A stretch of DNA of 23,580 nt from JAZKIX01 sp040384645 (GTDB taxonomy: Bacteria; Pseudomonadota; Gammaproteobacteria; Burkholderiales; Burkholderiaceae_D). The DNA lies in assembly GCA_040384645.1 (NCBI GenBank), contig JAZKIX010000132.1:1-23580 (forward strand), read 5' to 3'. Position 1 is the stretch's first letter. The number at the start of each line of letters is the position of its first letter. Both the position numbers and the translations under genes were made by a program. A model generated the notes under the pieces. That model was given only the letters and a program-made list of their open reading frames with translations. It searched no databases and had not been told where the DNA came from. Shown here piece after piece: positions 1 through 6,466 of the stretch.

Positions 1-236
1 ACAAGCTGCACCACACCTTTTGGGATCTCAATCCCGATTCCGGCGATACCGGCGGGCTATGGCTCAACGACTGGGTTAGCTGGGACGAGCCGAAGTATGC
101 CTTGTTAAAACCGTCGCTCTGGCAAAACCCAGCGGGTAAATTTGTGGGTCTCGACCACAAGATCAACCTTGGCAAAACCGGTACTAACGTGGCAAGCCAT
201 TACGCGAACGGCGGTGCGCAGCCAATCGGCAAATAG
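1..236 (+). CDS. GH5-family glycoside hydrolase (cellulase-like), C-terminal fragment
   Basis: The open frame enters from the left edge (codons from base 3) and stops at TAG 234-236, leaving about 77 C-terminal residues. The segment HTFWDLNPDSGDTGGLW followed by LNDWVSWDEPKYALLKP resembles the end of family 5 glycoside hydrolases, where an aromatic strand leads into N-P-x-S-G-D-T-G-G and then a D-W...K...L-L-x-P helix. In that family the enzyme hydrolyses beta-1,4-glucans or related polymers using two catalytic glutamates. Both glutamates lie upstream of this window, so catalytic competence and any signal peptide cannot be judged. A strong intrinsic terminator 30 bases after the stop shows it ends its own transcript. 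The family call rests on this short motif region only. Confidence 0.75.
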   Translation, partial: KLHHTFWDLNPDSGDTGGLWLNDWVSWDEPKYALLKPSLWQNPAGKFVGLDHKINLGKTGTNVASHYANGGAQPIGK

Positions 237-265
237 TCATGGAAAACAGTAAAAACCAAGTAGTT

Positions 266-300
266 GACCGGCATCAATTGTTGATTGATGCCGGTCTTTT
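266..300 (+). terminator. Rho-independent terminator after the GH5 gene
   Basis: A perfect 12-bp stem (GACCGGCATCAA at 266-277 with TTGATGCCGGTC at 285-296) encloses a 7-nt loop and runs straight into TTTT (297-300). It lies 30 bases after the GH5 stop. It also falls inside the longest open frame that could be read into the next gene, which argues that the next gene starts downstream of it. Confidence 0.9.
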
Positions 301-385
301 AAACCTCTTTACCAGACAAACTGCCTCAGTTAAACTTCTTTGCAAAATTATTTCAAAAATAGAAAGACTACTAGAGGAGCACGGA

Positions 386-1294
386 ATGCAGCAGAATTTG
401 AGTCAATCTTCACAAATCAATCATTTGTCGGCTGACTGGCAGAAATGGATTCAAGACAATCTGGCACGTGGTTGCTCTGCTGAATCGATGATCGATGCGA
501 TGGTAAAGCAAAATTTCGATCCCATTTTTGCCGGCATTTCTATCGGCCAGGTCGCGGGCATGGGCCTTAATTCTGGCAATGCGACTGACTCCCCGCTCAG
601 ACAAAAATCGATTATTCAGCATAACCAGCAATACATTTACGAAACGCCACGCTTACCGCAGAGTGGCAACATTATCAAAACCAATGATCGCGACGTGCGT
701 GTTTCATTCCGCATGGCACAGCCGCTGGTGGCTGTGTTTGACAATATTTTGTCGCCGGAAGAATGCGACGAGTTGGTCCGGCTATCCAGCATCAAGCTCA
801 AACGTTCGACCACGATCGATCCCATAACCGGGCAAGAACAAGTCATCCAGGACCGCAGCAGTTACGGTACATTTTTTTCAATCAATGAAGACGAATTCAT
901 TGCCAAACTGGATAAGCGGATTGGCGAAGTGATGCATTGGCCAGTCGACAATGGCGAAGGTATCCAAATCCTCAATTACAAGGTTGGCGGCGAATACAAA
1001 CCGCACTTCGATTATTTCCCGCCGTCCGATCAAGGCAGCGCCCCGCATTTGGCCAAAGGCGGCCAGCGCGTCAGTACCCTGATCATGTATCTCAATGATG
1101 TCGAAGAGGCGGGCGAAACAATTTTCCCTGAAATCGGCTTGGCCGTGACACCCAAGAAAGGCGCGGCAGTCTATTTTGAATACTGCAATAGCCAAAACCA
1201 AGTCGATCCCATGACCTTGCATGGCGGCACGCCAGTATCGGCCGGAGAAAAATGGATCGCCACCAAATGGATGCGGCAGCGCCGGTACAGCTGA
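386..1294 (+). CDS. Prolyl 4-hydroxylase-like 2-oxoglutarate/Fe(II) dioxygenase
   Basis: The 302-aa protein has a C-terminal P4H-type double-stranded beta-helix domain (about residues 110-300). Visible ligands are the H207-x-D209 pair in KPHFDYF, the distal H279 in TLHGGTP, and K289 in GEKWIATKW, which fits the 2OG-binding basic residue 10 positions after the distal His. The family hydroxylates proline or other residues in peptides using 2-oxoglutarate and O2; the substrate here is unknown. Residues about 14-58 (DWQKWIQDNLARGCS...) form a predicted helical segment that resembles the N-terminus of the next gene's product. The start at 386 is chosen because GAGGAG lies just upstream. The same frame is open from ATG 239, but that route would read through a strong terminator hairpin. 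No signal peptide is seen, so it is probably cytoplasmic. Confidence 0.9.
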   Translation: MQQNLSQSSQINHLSADWQKWIQDNLARGCSAESMIDAMVKQNFDPIFAGISIGQVAGMGLNSGNATDSPLRQKSIIQHNQQYIYETPRLPQSGNIIKTNDRDVRVSFRMAQPLVAVFDNILSPEECDELVRLSSIKLKRSTTIDPITGQEQVIQDRSSYGTFFSINEDEFIAKLDKRIGEVMHWPVDNGEGIQILNYKVGGEYKPHFDYFPPSDQGSAPHLAKGGQRVSTLIMYLNDVEEAGETIFPEIGLAVTPKKGAAVYFEYCNSQNQVDPMTLHGGTPVSAGEKWIATKWMRQRRYS

Positions 1295-1383
1295 TTTCAC
1301 AGATTCTTATATAGGCCAGACCACTTGCCATACACACCCGTTTCACCATAAAACTATAAAAATCAGACTAGAGAGAGACGACA

Positions 1384-2409
1384 ATGAACCAAAGCAATAT
1401 CGCAGCCCCGGCCCCCGGCATCACCAATGACTGGCGCCGCTGGATCGCTGAAAACCTGATCCTGGACAGTCATCCTTCGGGCTTGTTTCAAGTCCTGGTG
1501 CAAAACGGCATCGAGCAAGGCGAAGCGCGTTACGAAATTGAAGCTGCGCTGCAAAGCCCCTATATCGCCGGCGCCCAGCGCCTGAAAAACCGCTTGCGCA
1601 AACACGACTGGGTACTCGACATCCAGCGCAAACTCAATCGCCTGCGCCCAACCGAAATCGTGCGACGTCATCAATTGTCGAGAGAAGATTTTCTGCGCGA
1701 CCATTACAGCGTGAATCAGCCGGTAATCATTACAGGCATGATGGATAACTGGCCGGCGATGAAAAAGTGGAACCTGGATTTTTTCCGTGAGCAATTTGGC
1801 GAACGCGAAGTGGAAGTCCAGTTTGGACGCAATGCCGATGCCAATTATGAAATGAACAGCGTGGCACACCGGCGGCAAATGAAGTTTGGCGAATATGTCG
1901 ATCTGGTGCGCAGCGCCGGCCATACCAACGACTTTTACATGACGGCCAATAACGATTCGCTCAACCGCACTGCGTTGACGGAACTGTGGGCTGATATCGA
2001 GCAGGTACCTGAATATCTGAGCCAGCAAGAAAACAGCCGTGGCTTCTTTTGGTTTGGCCCCGCCGGCACCATCACCCCGTTCCACCATGACTTGACCAAT
2101 AACTTCATGGCGCAGGTCATGGGTCGCAAGCGGCTGCGCATTATGCCGGCTTGCGAAGTGGCCAATACTTACAATAACCGCCATTGTTTTACACCGGTCG
2201 ATGGACGCGATATTGATATTGCCAAGTTCCCCGCGATGGCCAATGCACAAGTGCTGGAATGCGTGCTGGAACCGGGCGAAATCCTGTTCTTGCCGGTCGG
2301 CTGCTGGCATTTCGTCGAAGGACTCGATATCTCGGTCACGATCGCGTTTACCAACTTTTTGTGGGACAACGATTTTTATAGCAATTACCCTGAGAATCGG
2401 GAGTTTTAA
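1384..2409 (+). CDS. JmjC/cupin_8-like Fe(II) oxygenase
   Basis: This 341-aa protein resembles the cupin_8 (JmjC-like) family, whose best-known members (FIH-1, JMJD5, RoxA/YcfD types) hydroxylate proteins. It contains the entry motif QPVIITGMMDNWPAMKKW (about residues 114-131). The iron-binding H234-x-D236 lies in TPFHHDLTNN and the distal H309 in PVGCWHFVEGLD, followed by the ISVTIAFTNFLW strand. The first ~60 residues (DWRRWIAENLILDS...) match in position and pattern the N-terminus of the upstream P4H-like protein, suggesting a common docking or substrate-binding module. A purine-rich AGAGAGAG precedes the ATG. The 89-bp gap to the P4H gene contains no clear terminator, so co-transcription is plausible. 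The substrate cannot be deduced. Confidence 0.85.
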   Translation: MNQSNIAAPAPGITNDWRRWIAENLILDSHPSGLFQVLVQNGIEQGEARYEIEAALQSPYIAGAQRLKNRLRKHDWVLDIQRKLNRLRPTEIVRRHQLSREDFLRDHYSVNQPVIITGMMDNWPAMKKWNLDFFREQFGEREVEVQFGRNADANYEMNSVAHRRQMKFGEYVDLVRSAGHTNDFYMTANNDSLNRTALTELWADIEQVPEYLSQQENSRGFFWFGPAGTITPFHHDLTNNFMAQVMGRKRLRIMPACEVANTYNNRHCFTPVDGRDIDIAKFPAMANAQVLECVLEPGEILFLPVGCWHFVEGLDISVTIAFTNFLWDNDFYSNYPENREF

Positions 2410-2498
2410 AGCCAGCTTGCCACGCCATCCGCGCCCACCATTTAAACGAATTGTCGACAGCCAACAACTCCTGCAACCGGCATAATTTTTGCTCATCA

Positions 2499-2510
2499 TT
2501 CGAATTCGAA
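2499..2510. promoter_or_regulatory. Perfect 12-bp palindrome upstream of the first lacI-type gene
   Basis: TTCGAATTCGAA reads the same on both strands. It lies about 50 bases upstream of a consensus-like -10 box, a position where a regulator could bind. LacI-family operators usually have a central CG; this one has a central AT, so it need not be the autoregulatory site. Functional meaning is inference only. Confidence 0.3.
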
Positions 2511-2537
2511 GCCGGTTCGCAAATTCTTGTCACGAAG

Positions 2538-2563
2538 TTGTCACTTAGGCAGGAGGTTATAAT
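2538..2563 (+). promoter_or_regulatory. Candidate sigma-70 promoter for the first lacI-type gene
   Basis: TATAAT at 2558-2563 is a perfect -10 hexamer. A TTGTCA at 2538-2543 lies only 14 bases upstream, and a second TTGTCA at 2527-2532 lies 25 bases upstream, so neither has ideal spacing. The -10 box is the firmer part of the call. The leader from here to the GTG start would be about 50 nt. Confidence 0.45.
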
Positions 2564-2567
2564 TGCT

Positions 2568-2601
2568 GCCGGGACAAGCACCCGGCGGAAGCGTATCCGC
2601 C
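2568..2601 (+). promoter_or_regulatory. Two overlapping, mutually exclusive leader hairpins
   Basis: Hairpin 1 pairs GCCGGG (2568-2573) with CCCGGC (2581-2586). Hairpin 2 pairs GGCGGA (2584-2589) with TCCGCC (2596-2601). They share the GGC at 2584-2586, so only one can form fully at a time. The second is followed by TTAGTTTT. This arrangement between a -10 box and the start codon resembles a simple attenuator, but no leader peptide or ligand domain was seen. Confidence 0.35.
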
Positions 2602-2620
2602 TTAGTTTTCAGGAGCAGGA

Positions 2621-3640
2621 GTGGCAACAATTAAAGATGTGGCGCGACTGGCAGGCGTTGGTGTGGGGACGGCGTCACGCGCCATTTCCGGCAAAGGCCC
2701 GATTTCACCGGATGCAATCGCACGGGTACAGGCCGCCATTGCAGAATTGGACTTTCGGCCGTCACAGATTGGGCGTGCTTTGTCAGCCCGGTCGCTGGGC
2801 ATGATCGGGGTTTTTGTACCAGTCATCAGCGGTACGTTTTATGCACCGATCCTGCAAACCGCCGATGACGAATTACGCGCCATCGGCCGTCATATGGTGT
2901 TGGTTGCCGGCAGCGGTCACGGCGATATGCGTCAGCAAGCCATCGAAGGGGTGCAATCGCTGATCTGGCGCGGCTGTGACGGCATCATTATCCTCAGCAA
3001 CGGATTGCTGGACGAAGATTTGATCGACCTGCACCGGCAGCAACCCAAAATCGCCGTCTTAAGCCGCCATGTCGAAGCACTGGCCGAGAATTGTTTCTCG
3101 GTCGATCATCACGAAGGCGGCCGGCTCGCCGCCAAAACACTATTGCAATATGGCCATCGTCACCTCGCTATGATTGGCGGACCGACATCAGCGCCGGACA
3201 GTGTCGAGCGGGTCGAGGGATTCCTCGAAGCGCTGGCGCAAGCCGGTATCGATCCGGCCAGCGTGCCGGTAATCGATGGCCAGTTCACAGCAGATGGCGG
3301 CATGAACGCTGCAGCAGTGCTGTTGAAATCGCACAAAAAAATGACCGGCTTATTCTGTGCCAACGACGATATGGCGATGGGTGCCATGTCGTGCCTGCAA
3401 GAAGCGGGCAAGCGTATTCCCAAGGATGTGTCGGTGATCGGCTACGACGATATCAATATTGCGCCCTACACCTCGCCGCGTCTGACCTCAGTGCATTTCC
3501 CGATTCAGGAAGTGATGTTTAACAGCCTGCGCTGGTTGCTCAATGCCTGTTACGGCTCGTCGCATCCGATCAAGCGCGATTTTTCGATCAACCTGACGAT
3601 CCGCGCGTCGCTCGGGCCGGCACCGGTGGTTGCAGCTTGA
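2621..3640 (+). CDS. LacI-family transcriptional regulator (paralog 1)
   Basis: The 339-aa protein has the LacI/GalR layout. An N-terminal helix-turn-helix (MATIKDVARLAGVGVGTASR, residues 1-20) and hinge helix (to about 58, FRPSQIGRALSARS) are followed by a periplasmic-binding-protein-like effector domain (about 62-330). That domain includes the family signatures GLFCANDDMAMGAM and PKDVSVIGYDD. It is expected to be a cytoplasmic dimeric repressor responding to a sugar or related metabolite; the ligand is not predictable here. The start is GTG 2621, with AGGAG at 2611-2615 in ribosome-binding position and the MATIKDVA N-terminus matching its neighbour exactly. It lies 118 bp before a clear paralog, so the pair arose by tandem duplication. 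Nearby GH5 and 2OG-oxygenase genes are possible but unproven targets. Confidence 0.9.
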   Translation: MATIKDVARLAGVGVGTASRAISGKGPISPDAIARVQAAIAELDFRPSQIGRALSARSLGMIGVFVPVISGTFYAPILQTADDELRAIGRHMVLVAGSGHGDMRQQAIEGVQSLIWRGCDGIIILSNGLLDEDLIDLHRQQPKIAVLSRHVEALAENCFSVDHHEGGRLAAKTLLQYGHRHLAMIGGPTSAPDSVERVEGFLEALAQAGIDPASVPVIDGQFTADGGMNAAAVLLKSHKKMTGLFCANDDMAMGAMSCLQEAGKRIPKDVSVIGYDDINIAPYTSPRLTSVHFPIQEVMFNSLRWLLNACYGSSHPIKRDFSINLTIRASLGPAPVVAA

Positions 3641-3758
3641 CTGCACGTCTGAAAATGGCCGCCGCGTTCACATTGCAAAGCTGGCAAATACACATTGCTG
3701 ATTGGCGTGCATCTGGTCGTCACCTAGTTCACTTAAACAGTATTTTGCGGGGATATCC

Positions 3759-4790
3759 ATGGCTACCATCAAGGACGTAGCGCGGTTGGCTGGCGTCGGC
3801 GTCGGTACTGCGTCACGCGCCTTATCCGGCAAGGGTCCGGTCTCGCGCGAGGCAGTAGCGCGTGTCAATGCCGCCATTGTCGAACTTGATTTCAGGCCAT
3901 CGCATATTGCGCGCGCCCTGTCGGCCAACTCGTTGGGCATGATCGGCATCTTTGTACCGTTCTTTCGCAGCAAATATTATTGCCCCGTGCTGCAAACTTT
4001 CGACAATGAACTGCGCGCCGTCGACCGCCATATGTTAGTCGTCAGCGGTTGCGGCAAGGGCGATCTACGCAGCCAAGCGCTTGAGGGTTTGAATTTTTTG
4101 ATTCAACGCGACTGCGACGGCATTATCGTGGTGAGCCAGGATATTTCGGACGACGACATTATTCAGTTGCATCGCAAACAACCGCGCCTGGTCTTGATGA
4201 ACCGGGTAGTGCCGGCGCTGCTGCAGAATTCTTTTTGTTGCGATCACCGCCATGGCGGTGTGCTGGCGGCGCAAACATTGCTGACACAAGGACATCGCAA
4301 GTTTGCCGTGATTTCCGGCCCGATCACCTCGCCCGATAACGCCAAGCGGATCGAAGGCTTCTTTGGTGAACTGGCATTGCATGGCATCGAGCGCCGTCAA
4401 GTGCCCACTATCGAGAGCGATTTCACTACCCAAGGCGGCTGGTTTGCGGCCCGTGCCCTGCTCGATTCCGGCTTGCGTTTTACCGGCTTGTTTTGTGCCA
4501 ACGACGAGCTTGGCATGGGCGCATTATCGTATTTCCATCAAGCCGGAATTCATGTCCCCAAGGACGTGTCGGTAGTTGGCTATGACGACATCAGCACTTC
4601 GGCTTTTACCGCGCCGCAAATGACCTCGATTCATATCCCGGTCGAGGATATCGCCTCCAATTGCCTGCGCCTGCTGTTGAATCAATGCTACGGTTCATCG
4701 CACCCGATTTGCCGCGATTTCCCGATCAGTGTGACTATGCGCGACTCGGTCGGACCGGCTAAAACCGGACAATACACTATTGAGCATTAA
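3759..4790 (+). CDS. LacI-family transcriptional regulator (paralog 2)
   Basis: This 343-aa LacI/GalR protein is strongly similar over its whole length to the preceding gene's product. They share the N-terminal MATIKDVARLAGVGVGTASR, the hinge region DFRPSHIARALSANS, and the C-terminal PKDVSVVGYDDIS and LNQCYGSSHPI blocks. The effector-domain pocket residues differ, so the two may bind different sugars or operators. The start at ATG 3759 (reading MATIKDVA) is preferred over the in-frame upstream ATG 3702 because it aligns with the paralog and has a GCGGGGA purine stretch upstream. The stop codon lies inside the loop of an inverted repeat that may terminate the transcript. Ligand and targets are unknown. 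Confidence 0.9.
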   Translation: MATIKDVARLAGVGVGTASRALSGKGPVSREAVARVNAAIVELDFRPSHIARALSANSLGMIGIFVPFFRSKYYCPVLQTFDNELRAVDRHMLVVSGCGKGDLRSQALEGLNFLIQRDCDGIIVVSQDISDDDIIQLHRKQPRLVLMNRVVPALLQNSFCCDHRHGGVLAAQTLLTQGHRKFAVISGPITSPDNAKRIEGFFGELALHGIERRQVPTIESDFTTQGGWFAARALLDSGLRFTGLFCANDELGMGALSYFHQAGIHVPKDVSVVGYDDISTSAFTAPQMTSIHIPVEDIASNCLRLLLNQCYGSSHPICRDFPISVTMRDSVGPAKTGQYTIEH

Positions 4791-4815
4791 AATATACTCC
4801 ATAGTGTATTTTTTA
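4771..4815 (+). terminator. Inverted repeat with T-run at the end of lacI paralog 2
   Basis: AATACACTAT (4771-4780) pairs perfectly with ATAGTGTATT (4801-4810) across a 20-nt loop and is followed by TTTT. The left arm is inside the coding sequence and the stop codon is in the loop. The right arm is also the right arm of the first hairpin of the 75-nt element at 4790, so the two folds compete. The AT-rich stem and long loop make it a weak terminator candidate. Confidence 0.45.
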
Positions 4816-4864
4816 GAGGGTAATGAAAACGTGCGGGAAAGGCATATTTTTGGCACATACCCCC
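4790..4864 (+). repeat. 75-nt structured intergenic element, copy A
   Basis: This is one of four copies in the window with the layout AAATATAC, 32 nt, CGTGCGGG, 19 nt, ATACCCCC. Hairpin 1 pairs AATATAC with GTGTATT (one U.G). Hairpin 2 pairs AAAACGTGC with GCATATTTT, with one C/A mismatch and one wobble. The loop GGG can pair with the 3' CCC. It sits between the convergent lacI paralog 2 and the DTW gene, on the lacI strand. I do not recognise the family. Confidence 0.75.
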
Positions 4865-4904
4865 ATTAAAAACCTTTATCGGTTGAGATTTCGGCGCTCA
4901 GCGA

Positions 4905-5663
4905 CTATTTACTGCTACGCCGGAATTCTTCCCTGATACGCGGGACGAATTGCAGTTGCCGCTCCACCATATGATCGAACACATGCAGCAAATTATCGTG
5001 GGCGCGACCCGCAAAGCCGTATATGGGCGCGACCAGCTCGATCACTTCGTGAATCGCCTCGATGGTGGAATAACAGCCCGGCGCAGGTTGCTTGCGCACC
5101 CGGAAGCTCGACGGCCGGTCGAGTGAAAAACAGACCCGTGGCAGATCTTGCAAATTGCGGCTCTGGCGCACCATATTGCGCGCTGTGGCCCAGGTGCCGT
5201 CGATCACGAATATCACCAGTTTTTTATCCAGCGCAAACGGTGCGCTGCGTTCGGCCAGACTTAAGGCCGAGAGGTTAGTAGAATTTTGGCCCGGATACAG
5301 CATCACCGCCTGCTTGGCCGGATCGTTCAGCAATTGATTGACCTGTGCATTATCGGAATAATCCTGTCCCAGGATCAGATGTGAATGTTGCAGACACAGA
5401 TGCGACATGCGGCCTGTGGCAATGCGGCGCCGCACTTCAATCGGATGGATCAGGATGACGAATTCGATCTGCGGATCGAAGGCCACTATGTGTGGGCAAT
5501 AACAATTGAATTGGGACTGCAGGCAAGCGCTGCAAGAGGCACGGTAGACCGGCGCTTGTTCGGCCAGACTCTGACGTTGTGCGTGATACTCATGCAATTT
5601 CACGAAATGCTTTCGGGACTTAAGAGGCGCTATTTTAACGCCCTGCTTTTGCCACTCCACCAA
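4905..5663 (-). CDS. DTW-domain tRNA-uridine aminocarboxypropyltransferase
   Basis: The 252-aa protein carries the DTW-domain signatures: a Cys-rich cluster CSACLQSQFNCYC (about residues 44-56), the IHPIEVRRRIATGR block, and the name-giving motif as DGTWATARNM (about 155-164). A later PSSFRVRKQPAPGCYSTIEA segment is typical of the family. Known members (E. coli YfiP/TapT type) transfer the aminocarboxypropyl group of S-adenosylmethionine to uridine in tRNA, giving acp3U. It is cytoplasmic, with no signal peptide. The gene is divergent from the hydratase gene with only 14 bp between the assumed starts. No strong ribosome-binding site is visible at ATG 5663, and the N-terminal ~20 residues are not conserved-looking, so the true start may be slightly downstream (for example a GTG near residue 20). 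Confidence 0.85.
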   Translation of the reverse strand: MVEWQKQGVKIAPLKSRKHFVKLHEYHAQRQSLAEQAPVYRASCSACLQSQFNCYCPHIVAFDPQIEFVILIHPIEVRRRIATGRMSHLCLQHSHLILGQDYSDNAQVNQLLNDPAKQAVMLYPGQNSTNLSALSLAERSAPFALDKKLVIFVIDGTWATARNMVRQSRNLQDLPRVCFSLDRPSSFRVRKQPAPGCYSTIEAIHEVIELVAPIYGFAGRAHDNLLHVFDHMVERQLQFVPRIREEFRRSSK

Positions 5664-5677
5664 ACGGCCAGACCATC

Positions 5678-6466
5678 ATGAATCCGACCCTGCAACAAAC
5701 CAACATTGCCATCGCCGCCGACGTCTTAAGTGCGCGCCGCCTGAACAGCAGCACGGGCCCGCATTTGCCGGAGCCTTGCCGTCCGGCTACTGTGGCGGCG
5801 GCACTGGCGATCCAAGCGGCGGTGTCAGCGCGATTGGGGCAGCCCATCGGCGCCTGGAAATGCGGCTTGCCGGCCAGCGATGGGCTAAGCCAATTGCCTG
5901 TTTTGGCGCCAATTTACGTCGATACTATTTACCGAGGCAACGATGATGTGCCATGCGCCGGACCGATCAAGATCGAGCCAGAACTGGCCTTTATCCTGCG
6001 CCACGACTTGCCGGCGCGCGACCAGCCTTATTTACCGGCTGACGTCGATGCCGCCATCGGCGCGACCCATCTGGCATTAGAGCTAATCGGCAGCCGCTAC
6101 GACAGCCCCGGCGAAGTGGGTTTTCTGGAACATCTGGCCGACGGCCTGCATAATCAGGGTCTGTATCTAGGGCCTGAAATCGATAGCGCACAAGCCCGCA
6201 GCGCGAGCGCAATGACCTTGCAGCTGCAACTTGGCACCAAGGCCGAGGCCACAACCATTCTCGCAGGCCGCCACCCCGCCACCGATCCGCGTGCGCCGCT
6301 GTATTGGCTGGCCGAATATTTACGCAGTCAAGGCCAACGCCTGCGCGCCGGGCAAGCGATTATTACCGGCGCCTATGTTGCCAGTTTTGAAGTGCCGACG
6401 GACACCCAAATTATGCTACGTTATGGCGACTTGGGTCTCGTCAAAATCCAGTTCCGCCAGCGATGA
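5678..6466 (+). CDS. MhpD/FAH-superfamily hydratase (2-keto-4-pentenoate hydratase-like)
   Basis: The 262-aa product fits the 2-oxopent-4-enoate / 2-oxohept-4-ene-1,7-dioate hydratase family. It has an early GAWKCGLP segment, a metal-binding IEPELAFILR motif (E-x-E type, about residues 106-115), ALELIGSRYD, and the closing AGQAIITGAYVASFEVP strand. Family members hydrate 2-oxo-alkenoates in aromatic ring meta-cleavage pathways using a divalent metal. No other catabolic enzyme of such a pathway is nearby, so the physiological substrate is uncertain. Its stop codon overlaps the start of the SNF2 helicase gene (ATGA at 6463-6466), indicating translational coupling with a functionally unrelated neighbour. 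Confidence 0.8.
   Translation: MNPTLQQTNIAIAADVLSARRLNSSTGPHLPEPCRPATVAAALAIQAAVSARLGQPIGAWKCGLPASDGLSQLPVLAPIYVDTIYRGNDDVPCAGPIKIEPELAFILRHDLPARDQPYLPADVDAAIGATHLALELIGSRYDSPGEVGFLEHLADGLHNQGLYLGPEIDSAQARSASAMTLQLQLGTKAEATTILAGRHPATDPRAPLYWLAEYLRSQGQRLRAGQAIITGAYVASFEVPTDTQIMLRYGDLGLVKIQFRQR

Noticed and set aside
1363..2499. Long minus-strand open frame (378 codons) antisense to the JmjC-like gene
   Set aside because: It is a shadow of the plus-strand gene, which has iron-ligand motifs and a ribosome-binding site. The antisense translation shows no recognisable domain.
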